Origin: Sindora glabra
Lineage: Eukaryota > Streptophyta > Magnoliopsida > Fabales > Fabaceae
Direction: 5' to 3'
NCBI GenBank assembly: GCA_020226215.1
Contig: CM035233.1
Coordinates: 35,672,027-35,736,026, forward strand
DNA length: 64,000 bases
Shown: piece after piece, positions 23,006 to 35,383 of the stretch
How the letters are laid out: every line of letters begins with the position of its first letter
Position numbering within the stretch: position 1 is the stretch's first letter
Notes under the pieces: generated by a model
The model's database searches: none
The model's input: the letters and a program-made list of their open reading frames with translations, nothing else
Told to the model about the DNA's origin: nothing
Program-made: the position numbers and the translations under genes

Positions 23006-24231
23006 TTAGTAAATAATCTATTTGGAGTATTTAATTTGGAATTATTGCTAGAATTAAGTAATTGTATGATTTTTATGAAAATTGATGTTTCCTAGAAAAA
23101 TTGTGTTGGTAGAATTTGTTTGAATGAGTTTTGAGAGCTAGGAAGATGTTGAAGAAGGTTATTAGTGTATTTGATAAGTTATATTTAAGAAGTTTGGCGT
23201 TAAAACTTTCTTAAAATTTGGTGAAATTAAATGAAAAAATAAGAAATTAGGCCATATTTGAATATAAACCTTTATGGGCTATTAAGACATTGATAATCAA
23301 TTATAGTAGTCAAGTATAATGCTAAAATTACTTTTTGGACCCTTATATTTGAATATGTTGGCTAACACTATTAAGTCAATTTTGAAAGGTCATAACTCAT
23401 CTATTTTCCATCCATCTTAAGCAAACCACATATGTTGTAAAGGTAATTGAGCCTACTTTCTAATGGAATTAGTTTCGTACCAAAATCTTATGTATATCAC
23501 TAAATTATTAAACATTGGTCAAAAACTTTAATTAAAAAAATTGAATATTTGGAATTAAATTGTATAGAACATAACTATTTCATATCTTATCTATTCTTTA
23601 CTAAATAACCATTCCATGAAATGATATTTAAGTCTAATTTCATATGAAAAAAATTATATAACTAATAAATTTGTAACCTTTCAATTAATTGTAAAATACT
23701 ATGCAAAATGTATCATAAATGGAAGCCGATTATATTAATCATATTAATGATATGAGGCATCATAAGGTTATAATAGTATAGAATCATGTTTGTATGAGCA
23801 TATACTCAATTATATTAAATTATGGTAATTTATAATCCAATATGGTGTTGGATCATAATGGATTATATTCTATTGTGATATTGGCTTATAATGACTTATT
23901 AAATGTTCAGGAAATTAATATTATGCTTAACTGCGATTGATGGTAGATCTTTGTTGATTGAGGTAATTCTAGGTTAATTGTAGCTAAAAAATAATGTGGT
24001 TTATGCTTATGTGTGAATTGTGAAGTTAGATATGTTGCATGTGAACTAGGAAGAGATAAAGTGATATTTAGGTTATATAATTTTGTAGGAGTTTTTGGAA
24101 AATTTCAACTATTAATCGGGTATGGTATTTGATTACAAGCCAAAAACTCATTTCTAAATAGTTGTATTCGAATATTATATTTGAAAACCATCAAGGGGCC
24201 TTATTCCTAGGTCTTAGTATGTAAGTATTAT

Positions 24232-27200
24232 TGTTACGACCCAATTTTTGAATACTATGATTAGTGTAAAGACACTTGACTAGTATTAATTTACTAACTA
24301 GTTGTGCTTACAAGTCTTTAAAATACTTCTAACTCTATATTACTTAACCTTGCTATAAATAAAAGAAAATATTTATAAAAAATAAAATTAGTTATGCATG
24401 CAATTAAAATTCCAAAATATAATTTATATATATGAAAAGATTTATACAAGAGTTTTGAAGTTTCATAAAAATATTAAAGTTAACATACAAATGCTAAAAG
24501 TATAGAAATTTCTAATTTGATCTATCTTATTTCCAATTTGAGTCTTCTTGAGGACTAAATTCTATAGATGGGGAAGACAGAGGAATTGACATATTGACTG
24601 AACTAGAAATACTCATTATATCCTTCTAAGAAAGATTGGGCAAAATAGGATTTATAACAAAAGGATTTGACTTAGGATTTAGTTTTCTAAGTCCTATAGA
24701 ATAATCAATGCAAGGGCTTATATATTGTCATATGGAATCTTTACTAGAAAATCACTAGGAAGGTTCCCTAAGGTGTCAAAAGGGTTTCCATATAGATATC
24801 AATTATACTTTGGTGATCCATGCTCAAAATCTATAAATAAAAAATTAACAACAAAGAGTATAAGTATTAAAATATTCAGTGATTAGCTACTTTCCCTTTT
24901 TCTAGCGAGTTTTTACTATAATAGATTAAAGATATATGTATATAATAATGTAAAATAGATAATAATTCAATTTAACGATGTTGTAATATTTACAAAAATT
25001 ATTCTAAAGAATGGAAATAGTTGGTATATAAGTTTCTCTTTATATCTTTAGTCCAACCTTATTCCCTGCCACCTTAAGTATCAAGCCACCAATCTTATCC
25101 CTTTAACCTATACCGCTCCTCTCCTTCTCTATAAAGGATCAATGACTAATAGCTTCCCTCACAAATGATGTATAGGATGAGTATTCGTACTCATAATGAG
25201 TAATGATAGGATGCCACAAGCAAACATAAGCATTAATCATGCATTTCATTATCACATATAATAGGATATGATCAAAATATCAACTATGTCATAAACTTTA
25301 ACAATATTTTCAATTCTCATACATTTAATTTTTTGGATCATATAATATTATATTTAAGGCTAACACATAAAATCTTTCCATCCATAATAATAGAAACACA
25401 TAACTCATATGAATAGCCATCAACATGATACCTATATCATCAACTATTTTATACATTCAAATTTCTTTTAACATTTCTTAAAAGAGCTTCAAACAATCAT
25501 ATTGCTAATTACCTTATATGTGTCACAGTTTGGTGTTCTTTATAGCTTCCAAATCAACTCAAAATTTTACTAAAATTTATTCTAACATTTCTAACATAAT
25601 ATTACACATCGATCATCAATTAACTTACATTATTTATTCCCACAAGTATCATTCACATAGAACCTAAATAGGAAATTCAAAACTAAATATTATAGGGGAA
25701 AGTTGAAATAAAGACTCCTTTTAACATTCAAACCAATTTTAATCATTACTATATTTTTATATAATGTCCCTCACATGTTAAATATTGAAAAAGCTCAGTT
25801 ATTTCATAAAAATTTCTATAATGTTACCATTCATACAAAATAATATCATAGAATTGCCAAAACTGGATAAATTTGAAGCTATTGTGATAAAAGATCTTTT
25901 TTGGCATCCAAATCAACTCTAATTATAAAAAAAATTCAATTATTTCATAAAAATTTTACATAGTTACTATTCATATGGAATAAAAAATTAGAAATCCCAA
26001 TTTGGGGCAATTTTGGAGTTGCTATGAAAAAAAAAGCTTTCTAGGCATCTAAATCAAATTTAATTGCGACCAAATTCTTATGCAAGGTTACTAACATATT
26101 AATGTTCCTAAAAAATTAATTACTTTAATGTTATTAATCAAATTAGGGTACAAATGGCACCAAATAGTAGCATATAGAATCCAGTATTATATTTCAAGCC
26201 ATTGTAACCAAAGTCCATTTACTTGTACTTTTCATAACTTTAAAGTTTTTTAAAAAATTGAAAATTTTTTATCACCTATCCTAACACTACTTGTAACATG
26301 ATTATACCAAAAATTAAAATTTAAATAACACCTAGTCCTTATTTCCAATGAGAAATAAAATATGTCATTAAACCCTTCTTAGCAGAATTTTATTTCTACA
26401 CTTTCCTATGGCTATTTTCTAAGGAAAAACCTAATAAATCATCCCTTACTCATTTCAACATCAAAACATTAATATTATAACTTCATATCAATTTTTATCC
26501 AATATCAAAATCAAGTTATACAACTCCACATCACAGTTTCTTTTCTAACATGGCCAAAATCATCAATTTTTTTCATTTTTCATAAGAAACATTAATAGAA
26601 TAAGGGATAGTTGCCACTCACATCAATTTCTTCATTCTTTAATTTTAAAAAAACCTTTGGAATATAAAAAAAGCAACTTCATAAAAATAAATCAAATTTT
26701 AAAAATTTAAGAGAGGAAATGATCATGAAAACTTAAAAAAGATAAAGAAAAACCTAGGATATGTTATTAGAATTTTATGAAACTAGCTATAGACACTCTT
26801 AAATCTAGTGAAAAAGGCTAGAGAACTCGTGGCTTGGTTGGGGAAAATAAGGAAAATTTGTGTGAAAAATGGCCAAAAGCTTATTATAGAAAACCTTAAT
26901 TTCAAAGCTTTCACTATAAGCTTCCTATTTTCAATTTTTTTATAAAAATTTAGCTAATAATTTAGCACATGGGCATGATTTTTACTAGAGTAAAACTTAG
27001 GATATTTTCCTATTAAATATAATAAAATTTAGCTAAAAAATACCTAATAATGATTGCTAACAAATACCTTTAGTTTTGTAATTTTTTTACCAAAATGTCG
27101 TAAACTTCTCTAGGAATATTAGGCCTTGTTTTGGGCCTAAAATTGTTTTTGGATCTAAAATAATTAGGCTAAGTTAGCCCTAATAATTCAAAATGGCATA

Positions 27201-27503
27201 TTTCAATTTTAGCCCTAATTTTTTTATTTTTGAATTATTTGGGCCATTTTTAGGCTATTTAGGTTCTTAATTTCCTATCAAACTTCCATAAAATTTTTCC
27301 AAATTTAGTATTAGGCTTTTTATGATGGTTTAACCAATACTAGTGCCTACTATAATTTCTATAAAAATTCTAAATAAATATACCATTAAACTATCTTTAC
27401 AGAGTAATTGAATCTTACCTAATTTTATTACTGGATTTCTACTAGGGTGGTTTTCTATCCAAAATTTCTTTTCAAATTTTTCTTGCTCTATTAGGGTATT
27501 ACA
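24232..27503 (-). mobile_element. Gypsy-type solo LTR, 3.27 kb, near-matching target duplication
   Basis: On the - strand it begins TGTAATACCCTAATAGAGC (27503 downward) and ends with AAAAATTGGGTCGTAACA at 24232, both typical of large plant gypsy LTRs of Tekay/Del type. Flanking 5-mers are ATTAT (24227-24231) and ATTGT (27504-27508), four of five matching. A promoter-like TATA box on the - strand (TTTCTATAATAAGC, near 26895) precedes a leader-like tract. There is no internal coding region. The sequence on either side appears to be the continuation of one older LTR. Superfamily by general resemblance; boundaries by termini plus duplication. Confidence 0.65.
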
Positions 27504-27887
27504 ATTGTACTTAAATACCTCCTCATTTGATTATGTATCTAAGCATTATAATTGAATACCATGAATGTTAATGCTCTTTAGATCAAAAGATTTAACTATA
27601 ATAATCAAATATAGGCTCATTAAGGCTTTATATTTGAATGCTCTAGCTAGCTTCTTTCTTTTAATATTTGTTGTTGGATTATAATGAAATCTTTTAGTAA
27701 AAACTAGTTATATAGTGAAGGGTAATGGTATTTATATATATTTATATATTAGTGTTATGTAGTATATATGGCAAAAAAGTATTAGGTTGCAATAATTATG
27801 AATATGTGTTTGTATGCTTAATGATAAAAGAATTTGGAGATGTAAGTTGTAATAGATACATATACGATGATATAAGAAATGTTGATT

Positions 27888-27888
<1 letters not shown>

Positions 27889-27930
<42 letters not shown>
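27889..27930. repeat. AT dinucleotide microsatellite
   Basis: Uninterrupted AT repeat of about 42 bp, preceded by another short TATATA tract near 27730. It produces the poly-Ile/Tyr tail of the chance frame at 27725-27943. Confidence 0.9.
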
Positions 27931-27932
<2 letters not shown>

Positions 27933-28771
27933 ATCTTATTTAGTATTTTTATATTTGATAATGTAAGATTATGGTTGTCTAAATTCTAACTTGTGTAAAG
28001 TTAGGGGTACTGAATTACCATTATGAAAGTGTATTGAATTATTATAATGATCTATATTATATATTGATAATAAATGGAAATGAGATTGATATGATAGTAC
28101 TAATTAGTATGAAAATAATTGTAATAGTGTATGATTATGATTATGATTATTAGTAAATTAATAATTATGAATGATTACTTATTAATTGCAAATGTCATTA
28201 GATTTATGAGGACATTACCAATATGATTTTGTATTGAATGTTATGATGAATCCTTGTTGTGAGATATATTATGGATTGAAATTATTTTAAACCAGATGGA
28301 TTGATATATCTGGAAGGATAAATTTAGGGAAGGATTGTTATTATAAAGAGAGGCACAAGGCGGATTAAATGCATGTTACTTTTACTCTTTATTGATTATT
28401 ATGGAATTACATCAAGATATGATATCATTAAGTGGTGATCTTGTATAATATATGGTACTGTGTTTGTGACTATTATATTTTAGTTAAATAAATTATCTGC
28501 TTGTTGAAACATAACTCTCACTACTTTATTTTAAATGTTTTGCAAGAACTTTAGCTACGGCTTTCCATTCGCTACCAAAATTTTCACAAGTACAGATATT
28601 TTTAATAATGTGTTCAAGTAGCCATTATAGTGATAGAATTGGAATAGAGTTAGTTTTTGGAATTTGTAAATAGTTTAAGTATAATTTCTTATATTAGTAT
28701 AAACAATAATGTAATAATTTTAAAAATGAATACTAGAAGTTTCCTTACTTTATGAGTACTATGTTATGACA

Positions 28772-30609
28772 CTAATATTAATTACTATTTTAGGCTTGTG
28801 GTAATTGAAAATCTATTTCCACACTAGGTATGACTAGGTGAGCCATGAAACTACCTTTTCCAATATGTTGTTGTTCTTATTACTAATCTATATTGTGAAC
28901 AAGTTATAAAGAAAACTAATTTGAATTGCATTAGATATGGCTTTAGTTGTATACTATGTATATATGGACAACTATCGTACAAATAGTGAACAAACCAAAA
29001 TATTCTAGAAAACATTATTTTAGTGTAAATCCCTTTTAGACCCTTGTTCTTAGTGCCATAGAGGCCAAGCCATTAGTAGGTTGTGATTTAAATGAAGAAT
29101 GGTTTAAATAGAATTTATTTAAATTTTGAAGCTAAAGAGTAAATGATTGACTTTGATGCTTGTGTAAGGTAACACCAAGACCACACAGTTGCCATAATCA
29201 TACCTTGAACTTGTATCTTTTTGTTATAGTTTTTTATATTTTTTTTAATTCCTTACAATTTGAGGCATTAAAAAATCTAAATTATTTTCATTTCTTTACA
29301 TTATTCTTTTGTTAAGGTTTTTTTTTTATCAACTATCATTTAATTTTAAACTAAATGTTGATTATTCTTCCCCTTTAAATTGTGTAAATTGTATGCAAAA
29401 CTAGTTGTAGGAATCAAGTATTTTTTTGGTTTTATTAGTATTATGGGTCTAAGTTAATATAACCTTATTTAACTACAATCTCAAAGATATCTCTGCTCAT
29501 GACTATTGTTCTTTCCATTTTTTCCTTTAGAGAGGTACTTTGGTTATGCCAAATTCTTTAAATATGCTCTTTTTCATTTTTAATTAAAAAAATCTATTTT
29601 GTGTGTAGAAGATTTAGGGAAAATGATGAAATACTTTATCGTACATAAGGTGTTTTATCCATAATTTTACTTTTTGCCAATTTACTAACTAGATTTCTGG
29701 TTAATTTTGGTTTTAGAATTGTTAGTATGAATAAAGACTAACATCTAACTTTTGAAAAAATATTTCATAAGCTTATAGTCAAAAAGCTTAGTTATAGGAC
29801 ATTCTGCTATAAGTTAAGAAAGAACAAGCTAAAAGAATTTTTTTCACAAGTTATCATTCTAACAACAATTAAATATTTTGAACTTTTGATTATATATATT
29901 GAATTTTTTATGGTATATGATTAACCACTATTTACTTTATGTTTTTTAAAGTTTACATACCTCAATAAGAAACTTGTGACCTCTATCTTATGGTTTTTAA
30001 ATTTGCATTCTAGTGACCAATACCTTGAACAAGGAATTTTATACACCATGGCTTATTGTAACATATACCAAACTAAGACCCATTAAGATTATTTACTAGT
30101 TCAACAATTTAGTAGTCTATAACTTTTTAATAACTTCCAATACACTATACTACTAGTAATAATAGTTAATAGGACCATTAAAAAGAAAAAAAATAAAAAA
30201 CTTATTTTTTTCTAATCTAAAAACCATTGTAGAACCCAAGCATTTAACAAAAAGAATATGTTTAAGTGTCTTTACCTTTTAATATGCCCAACACACAAAA
30301 AGTTTAGGGTTTTGTTAGAGTATGCATACCTACAAATTTAAGCACACAAGTATTGAAACATTTTGTAATGGTCCATATACAAACTTCAATGGAGCTATCA
30401 ATTCTTATGTGCATAAAAGTTATAAATGGTGTTTTTTGGAAGCGTTTCACAATTTCAATAAAGGAAAGCAAAGAAGTAATCTTTAGCTAAAAATTAATGA
30501 ATTGGTTCTTTTCAAATAGAAAATAGCATTTGCTTGCTCCCTCAATTAATAGTCTAAATATTTTATTTACCACATAGGATGCAAGTTAGATGTCATGTAG
30601 GATGTTAAA
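28772..30609. other. Unassigned AT-rich stretch with dispersed-repeat copies
   Basis: No domain recognised on either strand. About 29230-29400 is related to 18520-18665. Near 30573-30604 the motif AGGATGCAAGTTAGATGTCA matches 59818-59840 (AGGATGCCAAGTTAGATATC), so a piece of that repeat family abuts the LTR starting at 30610. Confidence 0.45.
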
Positions 30610-33100
30610 TGTTACACCTTTTCTAGAATATTAAAGCTTTATATAATAAGAAATGAATGATTAATTAATTTTAGTGGCAATAACTAAAAATGTAAATAGT
30701 ATACGAAATGGATAAATTTTTTATAAGCAAAGTATGAATTAGACATTAAAGAAAAATGGAATTAACTAATTAAATGAACTTTGAATAAAATTTTTAGGTA
30801 AATAAACATAAATTATTTGATTAAGCTTGAAATGAATAACTTATAAGGTTTGGTTAAGAAAAAGTGCATTGAATAAAAGGATTAAAAGTTATAAGTGATT
30901 AAAGATAAGTATGTAAGTATAGAGGAGATTTAAGATAAAAAGATAAAAATGCCCCTGTTGTTTTAAAACTCAATTTCAACCCCTTCCTTTCATTTTTCAC
31001 CACAAACCCTACTCCTTTGCCTTCCTTTCTCATTCTTCTTCCTTCCTTCCTTTAAATCAAGCTAGAATAGAGTTAATCTTCATCAAACTCTTAAAACAAT
31101 CAAGGTAAGGAAATCTAAACTACCATTAATCTCAAGCTTCCCTTCCATTTCCTTTAGAATTTGATAAAGCTTAAGTTTTAAGCTTAAAAATGGGGAAATT
31201 GAACCTTAATGAAGAATCTTTAGGATTTTAGTTAATTAGACCAAGAGACAACAAATCCAACATTTTAAATCATCATTCATATTAGATGAGAAAGCAATCT
31301 AATTGGATTGAAGTGCTTTTGTATTATATGGAATGGTTTAGGTTAGGTTTTATTTATGTTTTGATTCTATTGGCAATTATAGGTATTACTTAATTATGAT
31401 TTGATTTTATTAGTGAAAATGGCTTAAATTTTGATATAGGTGTATTATATGAAATGTAGATCAAGAGTAGTAATGAATAAGTTAATAAATTAAAGTTTTT
31501 AACTTTGGATGAATAGTAAAAATCATTTGAAAATTTACAAAACAAGACTATAATTGACTATATAGTTAATTATAACACCAAGAATTGCTCTCTAAAGGTC
31601 TATAGTCGACTATATAGTCAATTATAAAGGTTCAAAGAGTAACTATGGAGATTATATAGTCAAAAGTTACTCTTTAGAAGCCTATAGCCTCTAAAGTTGC
31701 TCTTTGGACCTTTGTTATCAACTATATAGTGACTATGGATGCCAAGATTCATCTTTGGACACTCATAATCGAGTATATAAATGATTACTATCTTATTTTA
31801 TTGTAACATTGCATATTTTATAAAAAAAACATGATATTTCACTCTTTAAGAGTTTTAAGATGAAAATGAATCACATCAATGAGAATAATAAGGGATGACA
31901 TAACTAATAAAATATGTTTATGTTATGAAAGAGATAAAAACTATATAAATATATTTATATTTATGTTTATGTTTTTACAAAGGTAATGTGTTTATGATTA
32001 TATATAATTGAATGTTTGTATCTTGAATATTGAATGTGATGAATGAGAGTTGAACACATAATATGTGACCATATAAAGAAGCACTATAAAATTATAATGT
32101 ATAAATAATATTGTAAATAGAATTTTGTGTTGTTAATGAAATGAATTGAGTTATGCTGAGGCAAGGGTAATATTGAATTGTGAGATATAATACATGAATG
32201 AAAACAATGATGTTGAAATCACATGATATATGATGGGATGATGTGATATATGTGATTATTGAACATCAAAACCCAGTAATAGCAAGGTGATTGAGACATA
32301 CAAGGATTTAAGGATATAAGGTTGACCAAAAGTCACAAAAATATTTTCATTAGTTTCTTTATTGTTTACCTTGTGAATTGTATAATGCAAATGTGGTATA
32401 GATAAATGTATGCATTTGGATGATGGCATCAATTAGTACAAATAACTACAAATGAATGTGTTATTAATGAAAATTGAATGTAATGTTATTATATAAGTAT
32501 TTGATGAATGCGGGTGAGTGTAAGGTTTGATTATTTTATAAGCTCAAATTGTGATAATGCCTATATAGGCCTCATTTGAAATTTAAAAATGTATATGCTT
32601 ATATTAGATTATCCATTAGATAGGTGATTCATTGCCATTTCCCTTTCCTTAGCAAAGGTATAGGAGTATAATTGTTTCCTTAGATAAAATTCTTATATGT
32701 TAGTACTATTATTTTTTTAATCAAAATAACTCCTTATAAAATAATGTTTACTCACTAAGTTTTAAGGAAACTTACTCACCTTTTTTCTCTTATGGTTTAT
32801 TTCTTTTCATTGGGACCCTATCCTATAAGTACTTAAGTGTAATCAAATGGATCGAAAATAGGCCCGTATAAGATCTTTGGTCATAAGGTATGTCCCTAAG
32901 ACAATTGGATAATTGTAGATAAAGGAAAACATTACATAGATTCCACAATAAGTTTTCAAAAATTGCATTCTCCTCTATGTAGAAGTATGATTGCATATGA
33001 TAAATAAATGTAGATGTATTTAGGAAATGTTGTTATGTTATCATGTGAAATAATTCCCTATGCCAATCACATTCCTTAGGATGAGTCCTAACAAATGAGT
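30610..33100 (+). mobile_element. Gypsy-type LTR, family L copy 1
   Basis: Begins TGTTACACCTTTTCTAGAA and aligns by eye with 39152-40300 over more than 1.1 kb and with 60150-61060. Shared landmarks in order: GAATGATTAATTAAT, TAAAAGTTATAAGTGATTAA, a pyrimidine-rich leader (30975-31055), CAATCAAGGTAAGG (about 31097-31110, resembling a splice donor), TTTTAAGCTTAAAA, CTTAATGAAGAATCTTTAGG, and a palindrome-bearing segment near 31550-31780. The later part runs on without coding signal to about 33.1 kb, where CTTACTCACC (about 32770) resembles a block usual towards the 3' end of such LTRs. The 3' boundary was not found. Confidence 0.6.
31545..31640. repeat. Palindromic GACTATATAGTC repeats inside the LTR
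   Basis: GACTATATAGTT at 31556 and GACTATATAGTC at 31608-31619 lie 52 bp apart; the second is a perfect 12-bp palindrome within TATAGTCGACTATATAGTCA. Weaker relatives (AACTATATAGTGACTATGG, TCGAGTATATAAATGATTA) continue to about 31790. The corresponding region of copy 2 (about 40035-40225) keeps eroded versions. Confidence 0.7.
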
Positions 33101-33338
33101 CCTGCTAATCACATTCATGTTGTTTGAAATCATAGTTTAAATATTTCTCACTATCTAAGTAAATGGTATGAAAGTATGAATCTTTGATAGTAAGCTAATA
33201 ACTATAAAAATAAGACACAAGTAGACTTGTTAATGAGATTTAGTATACCAAAATAACCATAAGCCACTTCCGATTATGAGTAGTTAAGGACTACTAATAT
33301 GGGCATCACTTTTTGGTTAAAGCTATCATAATGCCTTA

Positions 33339-34196
33339 GCCCTCATTTGATACATCATATAAAACCTAATAGTATAGGTTAAATTATACAATCAAGACTT
33401 ATATAATATTAAGGATTTCAAATAGATTGTATAATTTATTTAAAATTCTTATCTTATACATTGTGCTTTGTGTATGGCTATCCTCCCCTTAAAGGAGAGA
33501 ATAAAGGTCGATAGGGTAGTATTTAAATAAAATTCATTTCAAATCATGTCTTTTTTTAAAATAAAATAATTAAATTCTTTTACATTTACAATTATATTTT
33601 AATTTAGTATTTCTTAAAATATTATTTGATAATATTATAGTATGTTTATGATTTTGTTAGATAGTATATATTATTTTCAATTTTTTAAGATTTTATTTAA
33701 GGTATTTATAAAATTTTATATTCTTAAATTAATTTGTTATACTTTTTTACTAATTTGTTATATATACATCCTCAAATACATATCAATGTGTACACACATG
33801 TATATATGTGTTTGTATATATGTGTTGATTAAGTATTTTATATTATTTTATTATTAAAATGTAAGCTTTTAATTTATAAATATTATCATGTTTTTGAAAA
33901 AAGATATTTTTATTGAAAGGTGTTTTAATCTAATTATATTCTTAAAATTTATTTGGGATAATTTTATTATTTTTTAATATATAAGGGTATTTTAATTAAA
34001 TTATTCATTTTTAAGTCTATATATTCTTGCAAAAAATGACAACAAGCAAAAGATAGAATAATTTTGTAAAAAAATCTTTATCATATACAATGATAAACTA
34101 AATGCCATATAGTATATTACCTCATCCTATATAATATTATACTATTTAACAGTCTTTATACTATATTATATATTGTATGATATGCCAAACAAGGCC
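33339..34196. mobile_element. Tourist-like MITE, 858 bp
   Basis: The left end reads GCCCTCATTTGATACATC; the right end, reverse-complemented, GGCCTTGTTTGGCATATC. Direct TTA copies flank it (33336-33338 and 34197-34199). The right-end sequence is the typical GGCCTTGTTTGG terminus of PIF/Harbinger-derived Tourist MITEs. The interior is AT-rich and non-coding; the frame at 33642-33857 is a chance frame. Confidence 0.72.
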
Positions 34197-34199
34197 TTA

Positions 34200-35383
34200 A
34201 TAACAAAGACTTTTGGCTTAAGTTATAAAGATGATGAAAGTGAAATCAAGGAAAAATTATTTAGTAATTAGTGAAAATATTTTATTAAACATACAGTTGT
34301 ATGTATATAAATGTCTTGATGACTTTTGCCACCTAGTAGTAATGTGACACTAAAATTTTTTATAACAATGGAATGTTGTAATGATGACTTGGATTATGAT
34401 TTGAGTTGAACATTTAAGTACAGAGTTCAATAAGTCATTTAATAAGTAGATAAAGTAGTTTTCTAAATTGTTTCTATATATACATCTAGTACGAAAAGAG
34501 TCATCTCTAAGCCGTTAAGAGTAGTGATACCAAGCATCTTAACAACTAAGTTTTTATTCATTTTATTCTTAGGTTAACAAGAATGGACTAGGCACTAAAG
34601 AATAAAAAAACATAGGCAATGACATCTATAACTACATATAAAGGCATAGATTAAATCCTCTAAAACCATCTAACACTTGGTAAGATGAGAGCTTGTAAAT
34701 CCATTAAATTTATATCAATGTGGGTCTTAATAAGTTGAATGCTATAGTGTGCCTTCCACACATCCTAAACATTCCATCTTATAATTTTAAGGATAAGAAA
34801 TGCAATGTAAAAGCCTACCAAAAAGTGAATATCAAATACCATTAATGTAAGTTTAATGGCTAATCAACCAAGTAAGGATATATGGATGTATAAGAAACAA
34901 CAATATATGAATAGAAAGGACCAAATTGACCTTTAAAATTTTTATGAGAAACTTAAGGACACAAGAGTGACATAATCTAATTGGTTGTATAATTCTAGAA
35001 ATCATATCTTCCAGATGGATACAGTGGATCAATGAACTAGAAATTTATCAATGCTAGTGTCAAATTTATAAGTTTATGCCATCGTAGAAATGAAATTTGA
35101 TTACCTAACTAGATACATAACTAGATCAGCACTAAACATATGAACCTAGTTATGGTAAGGTACAAATAACCAAAGTGTATGTCTAGAATTATATGGAGCT
35201 ATGAACTTAAATTTTTTAGAGAGGTTAGAAACCTCATCAAAATTAAGGTTGAAAGAAAGGTGACTTGAAAGATGCATATAACTAATGTTGAGTCTATAAA
35301 AGCTTAGGACATAAAGGCCAAATGTAAACTAATTAACTCAATGAGGAAATAAGAGTTATGAAACAATGACATAAGTTTGTTAC
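34200..35383. other. Unassigned stretch
   Basis: All frames were inspected for RT, RNase H, integrase and gag motifs without success. Slightly less AT-extreme than its surroundings, so it may be decayed internal sequence of one of the neighbouring LTR elements. Confidence 0.3.

Larger units (their letters stand above)
21034..28771 (+). mobile_element. Decayed gypsy-type LTR split by two later solo LTRs
   Basis: A likely LTR start TGTCACACCTTGAATATTTC lies at 21034, followed by AT-rich sequence, a pyrimidine-rich leader-like block near 21340-21440, and a likely LTR end GTTATGACA at 28771. Two insertions with target duplications (21514-23005 and 24232-27503) interrupt it; removing them leaves about 3.0 kb, in the range of Tekay/Del-type LTRs. 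No target duplication was found for the outer LTR (TTATT before, CTAAT after), so its outer limits are tentative. Inferred as an old solo LTR or LTR fragment. Confidence 0.45.
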
